The position numbers were made by a program, and so were the translations under genes. The notes under the pieces are model-generated. The model did no database searches and was not told where the DNA came from. It saw only the letters and a list, made by a program, of their open reading frames with translations. Of a DNA stretch of 64,000 nt, positions 63,768 to 64,000 are shown one piece after another. Source of the DNA: Andalucia godoyi (lineage: Eukaryota; Discoba; Jakobea; Jakobida; Andaluciidae); the NCBI GenBank assembly GCA_009859145.1, contig VRVR01000055.1:84062-148061 (forward strand). The letters run 5' to 3'. Positions within the stretch are counted from its first letter, which is position 1. Every line of letters begins with the position of its first letter.

Positions 63768-64000
63768 TCATGGTCCTTCCGTTTCTTGCGTCCAAACGCA
63801 CTCTTCCGCCTGCAGAAACGCTTCCCGCGACTGCTCGAACGCGTCTGCGGCCTCGGCTTTCGCAATCTCCTCGGCCTTCTGAATCAGTTCCTCGTGCTCC
63901 GAGCACAGACGCACTCGCTTCCGCGCCCTCTTGGTCTCCTCATTGACGTATTCCTGCAGTGCATTCGCGAGCGTTGTGGACGTGCCCGCTTGTAATTTGC
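63768..64000 (-). CDS. C-terminal end of a charged, helical protein (enters from right edge)
   Basis: On the minus strand one frame is open from the window edge to a TGA at 63768-63770, giving 76 residues. The sequence is strongly helical and charged (EYVNEETKRARKRVRLCSEH, then EEIAKAEAADAFEQSREAF), with a codon pattern richer in G and C at third positions than the surrounding DNA. It looks like the end of a coiled-coil segment. Family unknown because most of the protein lies outside the window. Confidence 0.55.
   Translation of the reverse strand, partial: KLQAGTSTTLANALQEYVNEETKRARKRVRLCSEHEELIQKAEEIAKAEAADAFEQSREAFLQAEECVWTQETEGP

Overview
The window looks like nuclear DNA of an intron-poor, single-celled eukaryote. 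Coding sequences of up to 1,800 codons run without a break. The gene set is eukaryotic: class III cyclases with many membrane spans, an F-box protein, Zn2Cys6 zinc-cluster proteins, LRR receptors and cut-and-paste transposons. No rRNA, tRNA, CRISPR or bacterial operon signal was seen. A phytochrome of the bacterial/fungal type and zinc clusters outside any obvious fungal setting point to a protist or alga, but the sequence alone does not settle the lineage.

Layout. 0-15 kb holds three members of one receptor family: LRR ectodomain, two EGF-like Cys motifs, then about nine hydrophobic segments. The one at 1-1206 runs off the left edge. The other two (5741-10108 and 10487-15109) are tail to tail. 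A hAT transposase and a complete Tc1/mariner-like element (TIRs plus TA duplication) lie between the first and second. 15.3-18.3 kb holds a roughly 480-bp MITE-like element that abuts a pogo/Tigger-type element. 18.4-26.6 kb is largely a gene graveyard: a zinc-cluster gene with a decayed tail, one intact unknown ORF, a frameshifted HPP-family membrane gene, a broken gene with a signal sequence, a receptor fragment and a broken glycosyltransferase. 27.4-31.3 kb encodes a large type I membrane protein with seven propeller-like repeats followed by Cys-rich GCC2/GCC3-type repeats. 32-34.6 kb has a small secreted protein and a damaged second pogo element. 34.8-46.5 kb carries two co-oriented giant membrane cyclases predicted to make cAMP, with a tiny secreted peptide ORF between them. 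47-50.8 kb (minus strand) is a phytochrome hybrid histidine kinase whose N-terminal PAS part is one frame out of register with the rest. 51-63.5 kb is a nursery of Zn2Cys6 genes and relics interspersed with a KGG-motif stress-type mini-protein, an F-box gene and unknown ORFs. A partial gene enters from the right edge.

How the genes may work together. Much of the window is about sensing: LRR ectodomain receptors, a propeller/Cys-rich surface protein, two cyclases each with two putative extracellular sensor loops, and a red/far-red photoreceptor kinase. The Zn2Cys6 proteins are candidate downstream regulators. That functional link is inference from neighbourhood only. A recurring theme is birth and decay of multicopy families: perfect-period DNA repeats inside LRR genes, six recognisable zinc-cluster loci of which at least one is clearly dead, and several genes broken by single frameshifts. 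Some of those frameshifts may be assembly errors.
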